Origin: Symbiodinium natans
Lineage: Eukaryota; Sar; Dinophyceae; Suessiales; Symbiodiniaceae
NCBI GenBank assembly: GCA_905221605.1
Contig: CAJNDS010002071.1
Coordinates: 1-64,000, forward strand
Length of the DNA: 64,000 nucleotides
Reading direction: 5' to 3'
A program made the translations under genes and the position numbers. Every line of letters starts with the position of its first letter. Positions within the stretch are counted from its first letter, which is position 1. Below are positions 19,851 through 30,169 of this stretch, one piece after another. The notes below the pieces were generated by a model, which ran no database searches, had not been told where the DNA came from, and was given only the letters and a program-made list of their open reading frames with translations.

Positions 19851-21989
19851 CCGAGCCTGCCGCCGGCTGTCCTGGCTGCGGACGTAAGTTTCGCACATTT
19901 CCGTGCACCAGTACAGGTGAGGCCATGCTGCACACTCCAGGCCCACTGTCTCGATGAAGTTCATGGGCAGCCAAGGAATGGGGTCGGCGGCGTCCACCTC
20001 CCCGTCGACGATCTTACGCCATCGCTGCCCCAAGAAGCGTTGGTGCGAGGCCAAGAACTCGCCGTAAGAACTGCCCGAGCCCTCGTCCGTCAGAAAGCGA
20101 TACGCCTTGCGTCCCTTCTTCCTGCTGGACTTGCTGCGCAGCGCCTCGAGCCGCCGCTCCACGGATGTCGCCTTCCAGCTGAAGCGAATCGGGGCGGTGT
20201 GAGCCCAGTAGCCTCCTTGCGCTCGCTCGCCCGGCCCCGTGTAGATGTCGAACATGGTCAGCGCCTCCAGCACGGCGTCCGGCAAGTTTCTCAAAGGTTC
20301 CGGGACTTCCTCCGGGCGAGGTGCCCAGTAGCCAATGCCTTTCTGGCAATACTTGCACTTGCTGGGCGCTGCCTTCCTGTCAGGCCGCCTGACGTGCGTG
20401 GGCCAGAATTTCTGGGGCTGCAGGCGATGGCATTCGGAGCACATGCTCCACGAATCGTACCGCGCCCACTTGCAGAAGCCCTCAGCAAGACGGCTGCGCC
20501 ACTCTGCAGTCGGTCGCCTGCGGTCCTCCTGGTAGATGGCGGGGAGCTTGCGTGCCAGCCTGCGAAGGCAGGCAGCCTCCTCTCGCTCGTGCTCTGCCTG
20601 CTCGGCGTCGGTCGGCCGACCTTGCGCCGCACGGCTTGCCAGGAGAGCGCGCCGCTGCTCGCCCTTGGAGACTCGGGCCGCCGCTTCTCGCTGCTCACGC
20701 TTCTGCTGCGCGTTGCGAGCACGCGCGGCCTTTGTGGGTCCCTTCTTATGCAGCCGCGCCAATCTGCCCAGGCACTGGTCTAAGGCTTCCTGACCAACAA
20801 AAGCCTTGATCCGGTTGCACGCGTCATCGTATATCTCCTCATCGTGCTCCTTGAAGTACTCGAGGGCATTGCTGATGGCTCGCTTGCCTGGAGCAGTCGT
20901 CAGATGCTTCTGCAGGAGGTCAGCGTCGCAGAAGCAACACCTCGTCTGTCCGCGAGCAGGTTGCAGTCCGGCCTTGTCCCCAACGCTCACCGTGCTGAAC
21001 CTGCAGGCGTTGGCTTCGGAGCGGCCGGGGCACTGCTCCTTTGGGTAGTACGCCCGGCGCTGCGCTGGTCGCCGGAGGACGGGCTTGGCGGCAGCAGCGG
21101 GGCGGCGCATCGGTGCCATGGCTACGAGGCCGGGATGCATGGATGCCTCAGTGATCGAATTGTGCCAAGATGCTGCAGCGTGAGACGGACGACCTGCTAC
21201 TTATAATACATATTTTATTGCCTACGCTACTTCGATTATTCGAAGTACAAAGTTATCTAATAATCATATTACATACAGCTTGTAGGACTTACGAAGCAAT
21301 CTTAATACTTACTACTCAATACGTATTGGTTGTTGCTTACTCGCCTTTCCCACTTACTTATTACTGCTTACTTGCTATGGCCAAGGAGCTGCACGTGGCG
21401 GAAGGGGGGATGAACTGCTGATGAGCAAGCTGCTTCCAGGACATGGTATTGGGCTGACTACTTAAAGTAATATTCTTCTTCTTGTGAGCGTTCAGAACTC
21501 GTATCACTTCCGACTTCGTGCCTGCATATATTATTACATACTGCTTGCTACATGTTGCGCATTGCTTTGTTTACTTACTTGCTTACTTACTTGCTTGCTT
21601 ACTTGCTAGTTGTTGCTCTTGACTATTTACTACGTATGATTTATTGCTGTTGCTAGTACGCTCTTTTTTTGAATTCGTTCCTTACCTATTGGGTTACCGC
21701 AAAATCAAAAAAGACTTTGTGAAAAAAACGGCTGGTGCGAAAACTGCCAAAATTCGTGTTTTTCCCATTTCGCCGATTTCGCCGCTACTATGCCCTGGCT
21801 TATAAAAACAAGAATCCCGAGTTTTTTTCTGTGGCCGGCGTAGCACGTTCGACGGATTTGGAGCAGCAAAAACGGGTGCGTTTTTGCTTAGAAATGACCT
21901 CCGAAAAAAAACGCGTTTCTTGCTGGGACAAGGCAGGGGGCACGCTTGGCCGGGCTGGCGGAATGGCTTCCCTTGGCTTTAAAAACCAG

Positions 21990-22250
21990 GCGTCAGTCAA
22001 GTCTGACTGACGTCAGCCAGTTCTGACTGACGGTCAGTCAGTTCTGACTGACGCCCTAGTATTTTTCACAAGCCCACACCCAACCCCCCTCCCCCCCTAC
22101 CCTCCCCTGCCCGCTACCACACCCCCCCCCCCCCCTACCCCCCTCCTTCCCCACCCCCTCCCCCCCCCCTTACACCCCCCTCCCCTCCTACCCCTCCCCC
22201 CCCCCTACCCCCCTACTTACCCCCCCTTACCCCCCCCCTCCCCGCCCCTC
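21990..22250. repeat. hairpin cluster and C-tract, copy 2
   Basis: Palindromic CGTCAGTCA/TGACTGACG words (21990-22058) followed by a C-rich stretch of about 190 bp, shorter than in copy 1. The arrangement is the same as at 12231-12660. Confidence 0.85.
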
Positions 22251-22494
22251 TAAATTGGCCCAACTATGATGGTTACACAGATTTTAAAGTTTAAGCCCTA
22301 AACCCTAAAAGGAGTAGGTTTGGGTGGTTGGGCCGCCTCATGAACGGCGCGGGGTGGGTATATGTTGGTCGGCCTGCAGTAAGCGGGCCGAAGAGCCGCT
22401 TTTGCAGCGAGCACGCCGTCCACCGCAAGAACTACGCTAGCATAGACGTCTCACCCGGACCCGAAACTCAACACCCCATTTGGGAAAAGGCGCG

Positions 22495-22952
22495 AAACCC
22501 TAAACCCTAAACCCTAAACCCTAAACCCTAAACCCTAAACCCTAAACCCTAAACCCTAAACCCTAAACCCTAAACCCTAAACCCTAAACCCTAAACCCTA
22601 AACCCTAACCCAAACCCTAACCCAAAACACCTAAACCCTAAACCCTAACCCTAAAACCCTAAACAAACCCTAAAAACCCTAAACCTCAAACCCTACAACC
22701 CTAAAACCCTAAAACCCTAAAACCCTAAACGCCTAAACTTAAACTCTAAACCTAACCCTAAACCCTAAACCCTAACACCCTAAAAACCCTAAACCCGAAA
22801 CCCTAAAACCCTAAACCCTAAACCCTAAACCCTAAACCCTAAACCCTAAACCCTAAACCCTAAACCCTAAACCCTAAACCCTAAACCACCCTAAACCACC
22901 CTAAACCCTAAACCCTAAACCCTAAACCCTAAACCCTAAACCCGAAACCCTC
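22495..22952 (+). repeat. telomere-type CCCTAAA array 3
   Basis: About 60 copies of CCCTAAA bordering the right end of copy 2, with a degenerate middle (22605-22800; CCCTAAAA, CCCAAA and CCTAAC variants). All are in the CCCTAAA orientation. Confidence 0.97.
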
Positions 22953-22990
22953 TCTACCATATACATTTAAACCTTAATTGTATTTTCAAA

Positions 22991-23416
22991 ATTTGGCCGC
23001 TTTATTTTCAGAATTTGGCCGCTTTATTTTCAGAATTTGGCCGCTTTATTTTCAGAATTTGGCCGCTTTATTTTCAGAATGAGCCAAAATCAGGCCAAAG
23101 GCCAATTGAATTTCAGAATTTGGCCGCTTTATTTTCAGAATTTGGCCGCTTTATTTTCAGAATTTGGCCGTTTTATTTTCAGAATTTGGCCGCTTTATTT
23201 TCAGAATTTTGCCTCAGAATTTGGCCAGAATGTGGCCGCTTTATTTTCAGAATTTGGCCGCTTTATTTTTAGAATTTGGCCGCTTTATTTTCAGAATTTG
23301 GCCGTTTTATTTTCAGAATTTGGCCGCTTTATTTTCAGAATTTGGCCGCTTGATTTTCAGAATTTGGCCGCTTTATTTTCAGAATTTGGCCGCTTTATTT
23401 TCAGAATTTGGCCGTT
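22991..23416. repeat. 22-bp tandem repeat (GAATTTGGCCGC + TTTATTTTCA)
   Basis: About 19 near-identical 22-bp units with two interruptions (23078-23115 and 23211-23235). Because 22 is not a multiple of three, all frames give the same 22-residue pattern (AALFSEFGRFIFRIW...), so the open frames here are not genes. Confidence 0.93.
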
Positions 23417-23513
23417 TTTGGCTTTCTCAATGTAGTGGGATTCTCTGGGTGGGTGGGTGTTTTATCCGAGCCGTAAATGAAGCTTAACCATAAAGCTGCT
23501 CGACCCGGAGTGC

Positions 23514-23648
23514 TGAACCCTAAACCCCTAAACCCTCAACCCCAAAACCCTAAACCCTAAACCCTACTGTATACCCTAAACCCTAAACCCTAAACCCTAA
23601 ACACTAAACCCTAAACCCCAAAACCCCAAACCCTAAACCCGAAAACCC
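23514..23648 (+). repeat. telomere-type CCCTAAA array 4
   Basis: Short, partly degenerate CCCTAAA array ending just before GAGGGTTTCGGGTTC, at the 3' end of the unidentified minus-strand gene. Confidence 0.9.
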
Positions 23649-23649
23649 T

Positions 23650-25945
23650 GTTGAGGGTTTCGGGTTCAGGGATATTTGCACCTTTTTCACCAAGTGTTGA
23701 CCATGTCGTGCTGTCCACTTGCCACCAAGTTGACGGTTGCGACCCAACCATCCTGCCACTGGTGCCGTGGCTGTGAACTGTGGAAACTCGGTGCATTGTT
23801 TGCCCATCGACTTCCGCCATTTCGTGCGATTGCACACTCGCTGCAGCAGCTCAGCTGCCCTTGGGTCTCCTGCCCCTGAGGCAATTGCATCCCAATCAAA
23901 TTGGTTACCATGATCTCGGCCTAGGCAACTGTTGCGGCCTTTAGCTAGGTGCATTCGACCAGAGCTGCCCTTGTACATCCGCTTTGTAACCTAAGTTGCA
24001 AGCAATGAAACACCAACAATGTTTAGATGCTCATGCTTGAAACTGCTCATGTTTACTGCCCTTCTAAGAAACATCAGTGGCTGTACTTGTTGTGGATGCC
24101 GATCCTGTGGACCAGCCTCATGTGTGCAAATCTCTTCCAAGCCGGAATGAGATGTTCTCTGCGACCATTCGTCTGTCGCCACAGGCCAAGCTCCTCCGAC
24201 TGGTGTTTCCACGTGCAAGCTGTGTGAAGATGTACCATGCAAAGCATGTTTCTAACACACTCCTCCACAGCTTCCAGAGCCTCGGTCGCTCTGTTAAGGA
24301 TTTGATTCCTGTCGACTTCGACAGCGACGGTGTGATGGGCAAGCTCTCTCTGACGGTTGCTTCCACCTGCTGCTTCACACGTGGCCAGGTGTTCGCCAGC
24401 GGGCACAACCTGACTTCCACCCTAAAGCCTCCCATCTTGGGCGACTCGATGGTTGTTAGGTCGTTTACCATTGCTTCAACCTTTCCTTTCAGCTGCGATA
24501 GTTGTCTCTCCTTGTAGCCCTCTGGAAGCAGGACGGGTGGAAATCCATGTGCTTTGAGATGATGTACCCACCCACCGGGGTACAGCTTCGCATTCTTCAA
24601 GTGACAAGCATCCCCCTCTTCGCCCAACACCAGGTCACTTCGACACGTGGCTGTGTAGCCACCCAGTCCCGACCCTAATGCACCATACATGGAGTACCTT
24701 GCGAAGCAACCGCATTCAGGCCTATAAATGCTACTGTCAGGAGTTCCAACACACACGAACCCTTTATGGCTGAACACAAGTCCATACACTTGTTTGGTGA
24801 TCACTTCCAGCCTGGATGTGTCTGCCTTAGCCCAGCGGACATCTTGTCTGAATGAAGTGGTGGACCCCATGACGAGAGGATGACCGTCAACCTTGTCCTG
24901 GTAAGCCAAATCGATTTCAGCATCTCTGATGTAATCCAAAGCTTCTGCATAGGGAAGCACTCCTCGAAGACATGAAGACTTGAAGGTTGGAACACATGTT
25001 CAAGCTCTGAAAGTTCAACTACAGCTGACGATAAAATGAATTATAGCTTCCATGTTCCCCTTATGGAGTTGTCTGAGTTACCACATCGGTTTTGCTGCAT
25101 TCCAGTAATATGACATCGGTAGGCATTCTGATCATGCAACTCCAAGCTTCTGCGGATTTCGTGCCAAGTTGGAGTGAGAACCTCTTCATAGAATCTTTGT
25201 GCAGGCATCTTGTAACCATACCCGCAAACGACAAGTCTTCCCTCGCACCTGTCTAAAACTCTGGTCAGCAGTCTTGCAAGGACATCTGAGTCCATGGGCC
25301 TGGAGTGAAGGGCTATGTGCAAGTCAGTCTTGCTTTTGGGAGGCATGAGCACTGGGTGCATGTACTCATCCCTCTGCAGCTCTTCCAGGAAGACTGCACC
25401 GATCTGACTTTGCTTCCTAGCCTTGGACCCGCCCGGTACCTGTACTCGCAAAGTATACGGAGAGTTTGCGATTTCCAGGCCATCTGGCAGCCCATCTGAT
25501 CTAACCGAAGAGCCTCCCACTTGCCACCAGTCTGCAAAAAGTGGAAGGCACTGCGGGAGAATGGGTATCGACAGGTAGTCGAGATCCAAGCTCATTCGGC
25601 TGTCCTCTGGCAGCGCGTCTTCCAGCAGGAACTCTTGCTGCCGTTCGATGTTCCCACGTCGTTCTTCCAGCCCAGCTTGCAGTAGTCGTGCGATTCTGCC
25701 CACCCTGCTGGCCCTTCGCAACGACTCCGACCGGAGGCCTGCTTTAAATTGCTGCATGAACCGATTCACTTTGGCATATGTGCTGTGAATCCCCGGCGAC
25801 AGGAAATACAGCGGCATTACCTCAGGTGTGATGATGTCGTCCTCACCGGTATCTCTGTGCAGTCGCAATGCGGGAAGAAATTCGCATATTCGTTGTGTCA
25901 CGACTTTTGGCAACCCGTGTGCCAGTGCTGGTCGCCACGGAGTCC
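23650..25945 (-). CDS. spliced gene fragment, unknown protein
   Basis: Exon A, 25945-25082, opens after an acceptor CCCCCAG (an in-frame stop lies just beyond, and no Met is present), so 5' exons are missing. It encodes about 287 residues with mixed, clearly protein-like composition (for example RLVVCGYGYKMPAQRFYEEV). Donor TGTG|GTAACT and acceptor TATGCAG|AAG (24945-25081, 137 bp) join in frame to exon B, which starts at 24944 (EALDYIRDAEIDLAYQDK) and runs past PGGWVHHLKAHGFPP. Below about 24400 two minus frames compete, and a further possible exon covers 23978-23650 (NQFDWDAIASGAGDPRAAEL). I recognise no family. No telomere or transposase motif is present. Confidence 0.6.
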
Positions 25946-25959
25946 CTGGGGGATGTTCA

Positions 25960-26672
25960 GGTTATGAAAGTATATAAACCAACAATACCAGTGAGGCCTG
26001 AAGCCCTTAACCTCTATAAAGACAAAAGTCTTCGGAGCCTTACAAGCTTGTGGACAAAGACAACAATGTTCCAGTTGTGCCTGGTATTCTTGATTGTGTA
26101 AGGTCAGCTTAAACCACGTAGTGGTGTGGCATGCAGGGATGCGAAATATGGTGTTGTAATATTTTGAGAGAATGTGGCACCTCGGTCTCTGCGCCTGCTG
26201 CTGCTTGCAGCCTCGCGTTCTGCATCTCTGGCTTCACCTTCGGGGTTTGAGGGGGTCTGTAATTCAGGGTGACTGGATTCCGGAGAATGGCAATGCTTGC
26301 AACATGCCCCTTAGGCTTAAACCCCAGTAGCTCACTTTGGCCTCGTTCTGCATCTCCAGCTTCTCCTTTTCATGGTTTGAGGGTCAAGGAGCCACGTTGC
26401 TAAAAACTGAAAGGCTCGAAAACCACAATCTGTGTTCATGGTATTTGAGCCCTGTTCTGGCCTTCCAGCAGTCTTGCCACAGCTGGATCTGGTCCAGGCA
26501 CTGTAGGCCCATGCAAGAACCTAGATCCTCTTGGCTGGCCAGACCGCCTTCCTTCAGCAGGCACGTAGAGCAGCCTGGCAGGGACACTTTTCTACAGAGT
26601 TGACTCCATGCAACTTGTCATTCTACTTGCAACACTACCTGCCAGGAGTCATGTGGCAGATCAGGAACATCA
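25960..26672. other. no gene identified; related segments at 26212 and 26340
   Basis: Expected to hold upstream exons of the unknown gene, but none could be supported. A segment starting GCCTCG(C)GTTCTGCATCTC occurs twice, about 128 bp apart, followed by related text (GGTTTGAGG). Confidence 0.4.
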
Positions 26673-26996
26673 CAAACCCTAAACCCTAAACCCTAAACCC
26701 TAAACCCTAAACCCTAAACCCTAAACCCTAAACCCTAAACCCTAAACCCTAAACCCTAAACCCTAAACCCCCTAAACCCTAAACCCCTAAACCCTAAACC
26801 CTAACCCTACACCCTAAACCCTAAAACCCTAAACCCTAAACCCTAAACCCTAAACCCTAAACCCTAAACCCTAAACCCTAAACCCTAAACCCTAAACCCT
26901 AAACCCTAAACCCTAAACCCTGAGGGTTTAGGGTTTAGGGTTTAGGGTTTAGGGTTTAGGGTTTAGGGTTTTAGGGTTTAGGGTTTAGGGTTTAGG
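26673..26996. repeat. telomere-type array 5 with inverted junction
   Basis: About 35 CCCTAAA repeats (26673-26920), then after the three bases TGA about ten TTTAGGG repeats (26924-26995). The strand switch reads CCCTAAACCC TGA GGGTTTAGGG. It is the only array in the window that changes strand. Confidence 0.95.
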
Positions 26997-26999
26997 AAA

Positions 27000-28135
27000 A
27001 TTTTTAAGCGCTGCGCGCGCCAAAATCTGCAACCGCTGCGCTGCCCCTCCGGGGGCCCGCGGCGCAGCTGTTGCTTTTGTCTTGCACGCAGCGCTTCCTC
27101 TTTTCAAAAAAAATACAGCAGCTTGCCAGGATGTATAGGAGAGGCCCCCTCCCGAAATAATATGATATACTTTTCTGCACGATGAACGAGCGGCTACCCC
27201 AAGCGCAATTCGTGCGGGACATCACGCAGCAAAAAATCTCAAAGGACTTTTATATTTCTATTCGACATTGAGATTCAAAGAGGGTCGTGAATTGAAATCA
27301 TGGGTCGGTAGCATACAGCATTCTATGCTGCGCCTCCAAGTTCCCTGTCAAGTATGCATACACCGCAGCAACCCGTCCGGCATTCCGGGCAGTGAATCCG
27401 CCCATCATGCTAGAAGCAGATAAAGTGCTCCATATAGTCTTGAACCATAGGCTTGCTGCTCGGATGTGACGTTTGCACTCAGGCCGCCTCGGCAACCTCT
27501 CTGTAAGTGGCATTTCAGACCAGTCAAATTTGTTCAGTTGGTAATTCACATGAAGTATGGTCAGCCAAAGAGTGTTGGAAAAGCATGAATTTCCTCCACA
27601 CTAGATCTTTGCGCCGAGATGTCTGAGATGCTTGGGCAGGCAAGGAGGTTGGAAATTGAGCACGTGATTCCTTGGGCCTCCTCTTACCTTGTTTTGTAAG
27701 GAGATCCTGGGCGGGCAGTCGCCAGTGCCGCCATACCTCATGCTCTGATGTTCGTGCAGGCACTGCCCGTGCCACGCGACGGCCCCCACCCCTCCTTCGC
27801 GATGTCACTCACCGGAGCCTCGGCTGAGGGGCGAATTGTGAGCTGACACGAGCATGTGCATCTGCAGCCAGCAAGCTTTTCACTTGCATGTTTGATTTGT
27901 ATTTCAATGCCATATTTTGGCTCAAATATGAGTTTTCCTTATGCTTTGGCACGGTAGATTGTCTGGCAGTTGCTTTTGGGTAGCTGCCCAGCGGTCGTTC
28001 CGTGACGTGGGCTTGTAGAGACCACCCTTTGGGAGCTCGACCCGCGGTGTCGCAAAACAGTTGCACTTGCACTGGGTGGCAAGACCGAGTTAATCGACAC
28101 CGCAATATATACATGTCACAATATTGGTATACTTC
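27000..28135. other. no gene supported
   Basis: Minus-strand frames at 27298-27549 and 27524-27808 overlap out of phase and have moderately protein-like composition (LTERLPRRPECKRHIRAASLW), so a decayed exon is possible. No family is recognised. Confidence 0.3.
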
Positions 28136-28137
28136 AT

Positions 28138-28330
28138 AAGACTTTATAGTAAGGGGGATGTAAGAGGTGCAGGGGGGTGAACGGGGGGTGTAAGGGTGGT
28201 GTAAGGGCGGGGTGTAAGGGTATAAGGGGGGGTGCGCGGGGGTAGAGGGGTGTAGGGGGGTGTAGGGGGTGTAAGGGGGGAGAACGGGGGGTGCAAGGGG
28301 GGAAAGGGGGTTGCAGGGGGGTGTAGGTTC
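28138..28330. repeat. degenerate GGGGTGTAAGGG-type repeat
   Basis: About 190 bp of loosely repeated G-rich words (GGGGGTGTAAGGG, GGGTATAAGGGG). Frames rich in Pro/Tyr on the other strand are artefacts. Confidence 0.75.
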
Positions 28331-28429
28331 CAGAATAGGCTGACGCAAACTGAGCATTTGCCTCCCAGGAGCTTTAGATTAATTTACTCAAACTCTGCTC
28401 GTCCGCTGTTTTGAGAAATAGCAACACAG

Positions 28430-28625
28430 GTCTCGCAGCGAGGTTGTGGACATTATAGCGCGTTGGCAGATGCAGGGTCATGTAAGTTCCAAAACCAACG
28501 CTGGTCTCGCACCAAGTTTGTGGACAACATACCCCGCTAGCAGATGTAGGGCCATATAAGTTCCAAAACCTCGCACCAAGGTTGTGGACCACATAGCGCA
28601 TTGGTCCGAGGTTGTGGACAACACT
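28430..28625. repeat. degenerate tandem repeat of about 67-70 bp
   Basis: Three units sharing TCGCACCAAGTTTGTGGAC, an ATA...GCG...GCAGATG core and GTAAGTTCCAAAACC. The last unit is truncated. Confidence 0.7.
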
Positions 28626-29061
28626 AATGTGCGTTGCGGGTTTTGCTAATGTTTGAATCTATTCTTCCTGCCGCGCGCGTAGACGGTGTTGCTGTGTAAT
28701 CTTGTCGTTGCCAGACATATCAAAACATCATCGAAACTTGTTTGTTTTTGCGCAGCCATGAGCACCCAAAGGCCACATATTGTACACGGCACTGATGTGG
28801 TTTCTGGGTCCGGCCAGGTTTAAGGACCCCAACAAAAGCAAAACGCACATAGACGTCTCTGATGTGCGTTCTGGTTTTTGCCAAATTTGCAAACAACCTC
28901 CATAGCTATTTTTGCTTTGTGCTGTTCGTGTACACAAGGGCAACATGCACATAGACATCAGTGATGTCCCCAGAGGTTTGGGCTGGGCTGGGCTAGGCGG
29001 GCTGGCACGATTCCTGTGTTTGCGCTCCTGGCAAGCAAGAAGGTTTAAGTAAATTGTAGGC

Positions 29062-30167
29062 GGGCTGGTACTAAAGCAAATCCTGCTTCCCCATGAGCAT
29101 TACTGGGTGGGACACGAAAGAAAAAGCTGCGGTGGGACACTAAAGCAAATCCTGCGTCCAAACCCTAAACCCGATACCCTAAATAAACCCTAAACCCTAA
29201 GAATCTAGGATCCAGAAGATGCATGATGAATTCACGTACTAGGCGGGCTGGCAAGCAAGGAGCTATAAGAAAATTGGGTATTTTGAAACATCTGGGATTC
29301 AAGAAAAATTGCATACAACTTGAAACTACAAAAATATTGGGCATTGTGGAATCTATTCGATATCTGTGTTTGCACTCGTAGCAAGCAAGGGGGTTTAAGC
29401 AAATTGAGCGTTGTGAGCAACTTGTGCTTTCGTAAATTGTACTTTTTGAATAATGTAGGATTTCGGAAATTTGAATATTTTTGGATCCAAAAGATACATG
29501 ATGAACTCATGTACGATGTAACGATGACTAAAGAAAATCCTGCATCCCCATGAGACTACTGGGCCGGGACACTAAAGCATATCCTGAGGCGGGAAAGTAT
29601 AAGCAAATCCTGCTTACCCATGAGAACTATTGGGTGGGACACTAAAGCAAATCCTGCTTTGTGTGGGATACTAAAGCAAATCCTGCGGTGGGACACTACA
29701 TCCTGAAAGTAACTCCTGCGGCGGGACACTGAAGCAAATCCTGCTTCTCCATAAGAAACTACTGGGTGGGACACTACAGCACATCCTGCGGTTAGACACT
29801 AAAGCAAGCAAATCCTACTTTCCCATGAAAACTACTAGGTGGGATACTAAAGTAATCCTGTAGTTGGACACGAAACAAATCCTGCTTCCCCATGAGAATT
29901 TGTGGCTGCGACACGAAAGAACATCCTGCGGTGGGACACTAAAGCAAATCCTGCTTCCCCATGAGATCTCCTGGCTGGGACACTAAAGCTGCTTCCTCTT
30001 GAGAGCTACTGGTGGGACACTACAGCAAATCCTGCGGTAGGACACTAACGCACATCCTGCTTCCCCATGAGAATTACTGGGTGGGACGGTGGGACACTAA
30101 AACAAACCCTACGGTGGGACACTAAAGCAAATCCTGCGTCCAAACTCTAAACCTAAACCCTAAACCC
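29062..30167. repeat. tandem repeat GGGACACTAAAGCAAATCCTG
   Basis: About 18 imperfect copies of a unit containing ACACTAAAGCAAATCCTGC, many with CTTCCCCATGAGAA and ACTGGGTGGG. The array is interrupted by 29200-29520, which carries a duplicated GGCAAGCAAGGAG.. segment also present at 30190. Short CCCTAAA runs occur at 29158-29200 and 30145-30167. No gene. Confidence 0.8.
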
Positions 30168-30169
30168 TA

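Larger units (their letters stand above)
15330..21119 (-). pseudogene. Helitron-type Rep-helicase, broken copy
   Basis: Homologue of the copy-1 gene in four pieces. The N-terminal 440 or so codons (21119 to about 19850) keep the Cys motifs. After the 0.3-kb insertion, 19553-16935 keeps HLHLLVW, YVASYAAK, GPAGSGKST, VVIDEVGQL and GDFHQL in one open frame. After the retroelement insertion, 15688-15420 resumes at GMRVTLTRNVNKE. Near 15400 a loss of about 8 bases shifts the frame right after LDVANA, so the VALSR motif is lost from the reading frame. An intact RepHel cannot be made unless the 0.3-kb insertion is spliced and the 3' damage bypassed. Many differences from copy 1 are at third codon positions. 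Confidence 0.9.
13026..22494 (-). mobile_element. telomere-bounded Helitron-type element, copy 2 (decayed)
   Basis: Direct tandem repeat of copy 1 with the same ends, terminal hairpin (13028-13073), satellite, helicase gene, hairpin cluster and C-tract. It differs by a nested retroelement fragment (15689-16933), an insertion of about 0.3 kb (19553-19850), loss of about 1 kb upstream of the gene, and small frameshifts. The coding parts remain very similar to copy 1, so duplication or insertion was fairly recent or selection persisted before decay. Confidence 0.75.

Noticed and set aside
23015-23487. Plus-strand frames of 85-132 codons rich in Phe/Trp/Leu
   Set aside because: They follow the 22-bp satellite; the same peptide appears in all frames.
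24077-24517. Plus-strand frame of 146 codons
   Set aside because: It is opposite exon B of the unknown gene, whose splice-consistent frame is on the minus strand; not fully excluded.
26905-26996. Telomere-telomere fusion scar
   Set aside because: An end-to-end fusion would place TTTAGGG before CCCTAAA on the plus strand; here the order is the reverse.
27905-27930. Relic of the dinoflagellate spliced leader (GCCATATTTTGGCTCAA)
   Set aside because: It resembles the GCCATTTTGGCTCAAG end of the leader but has two extra bases and no coding sequence follows on that strand; chance is likely.
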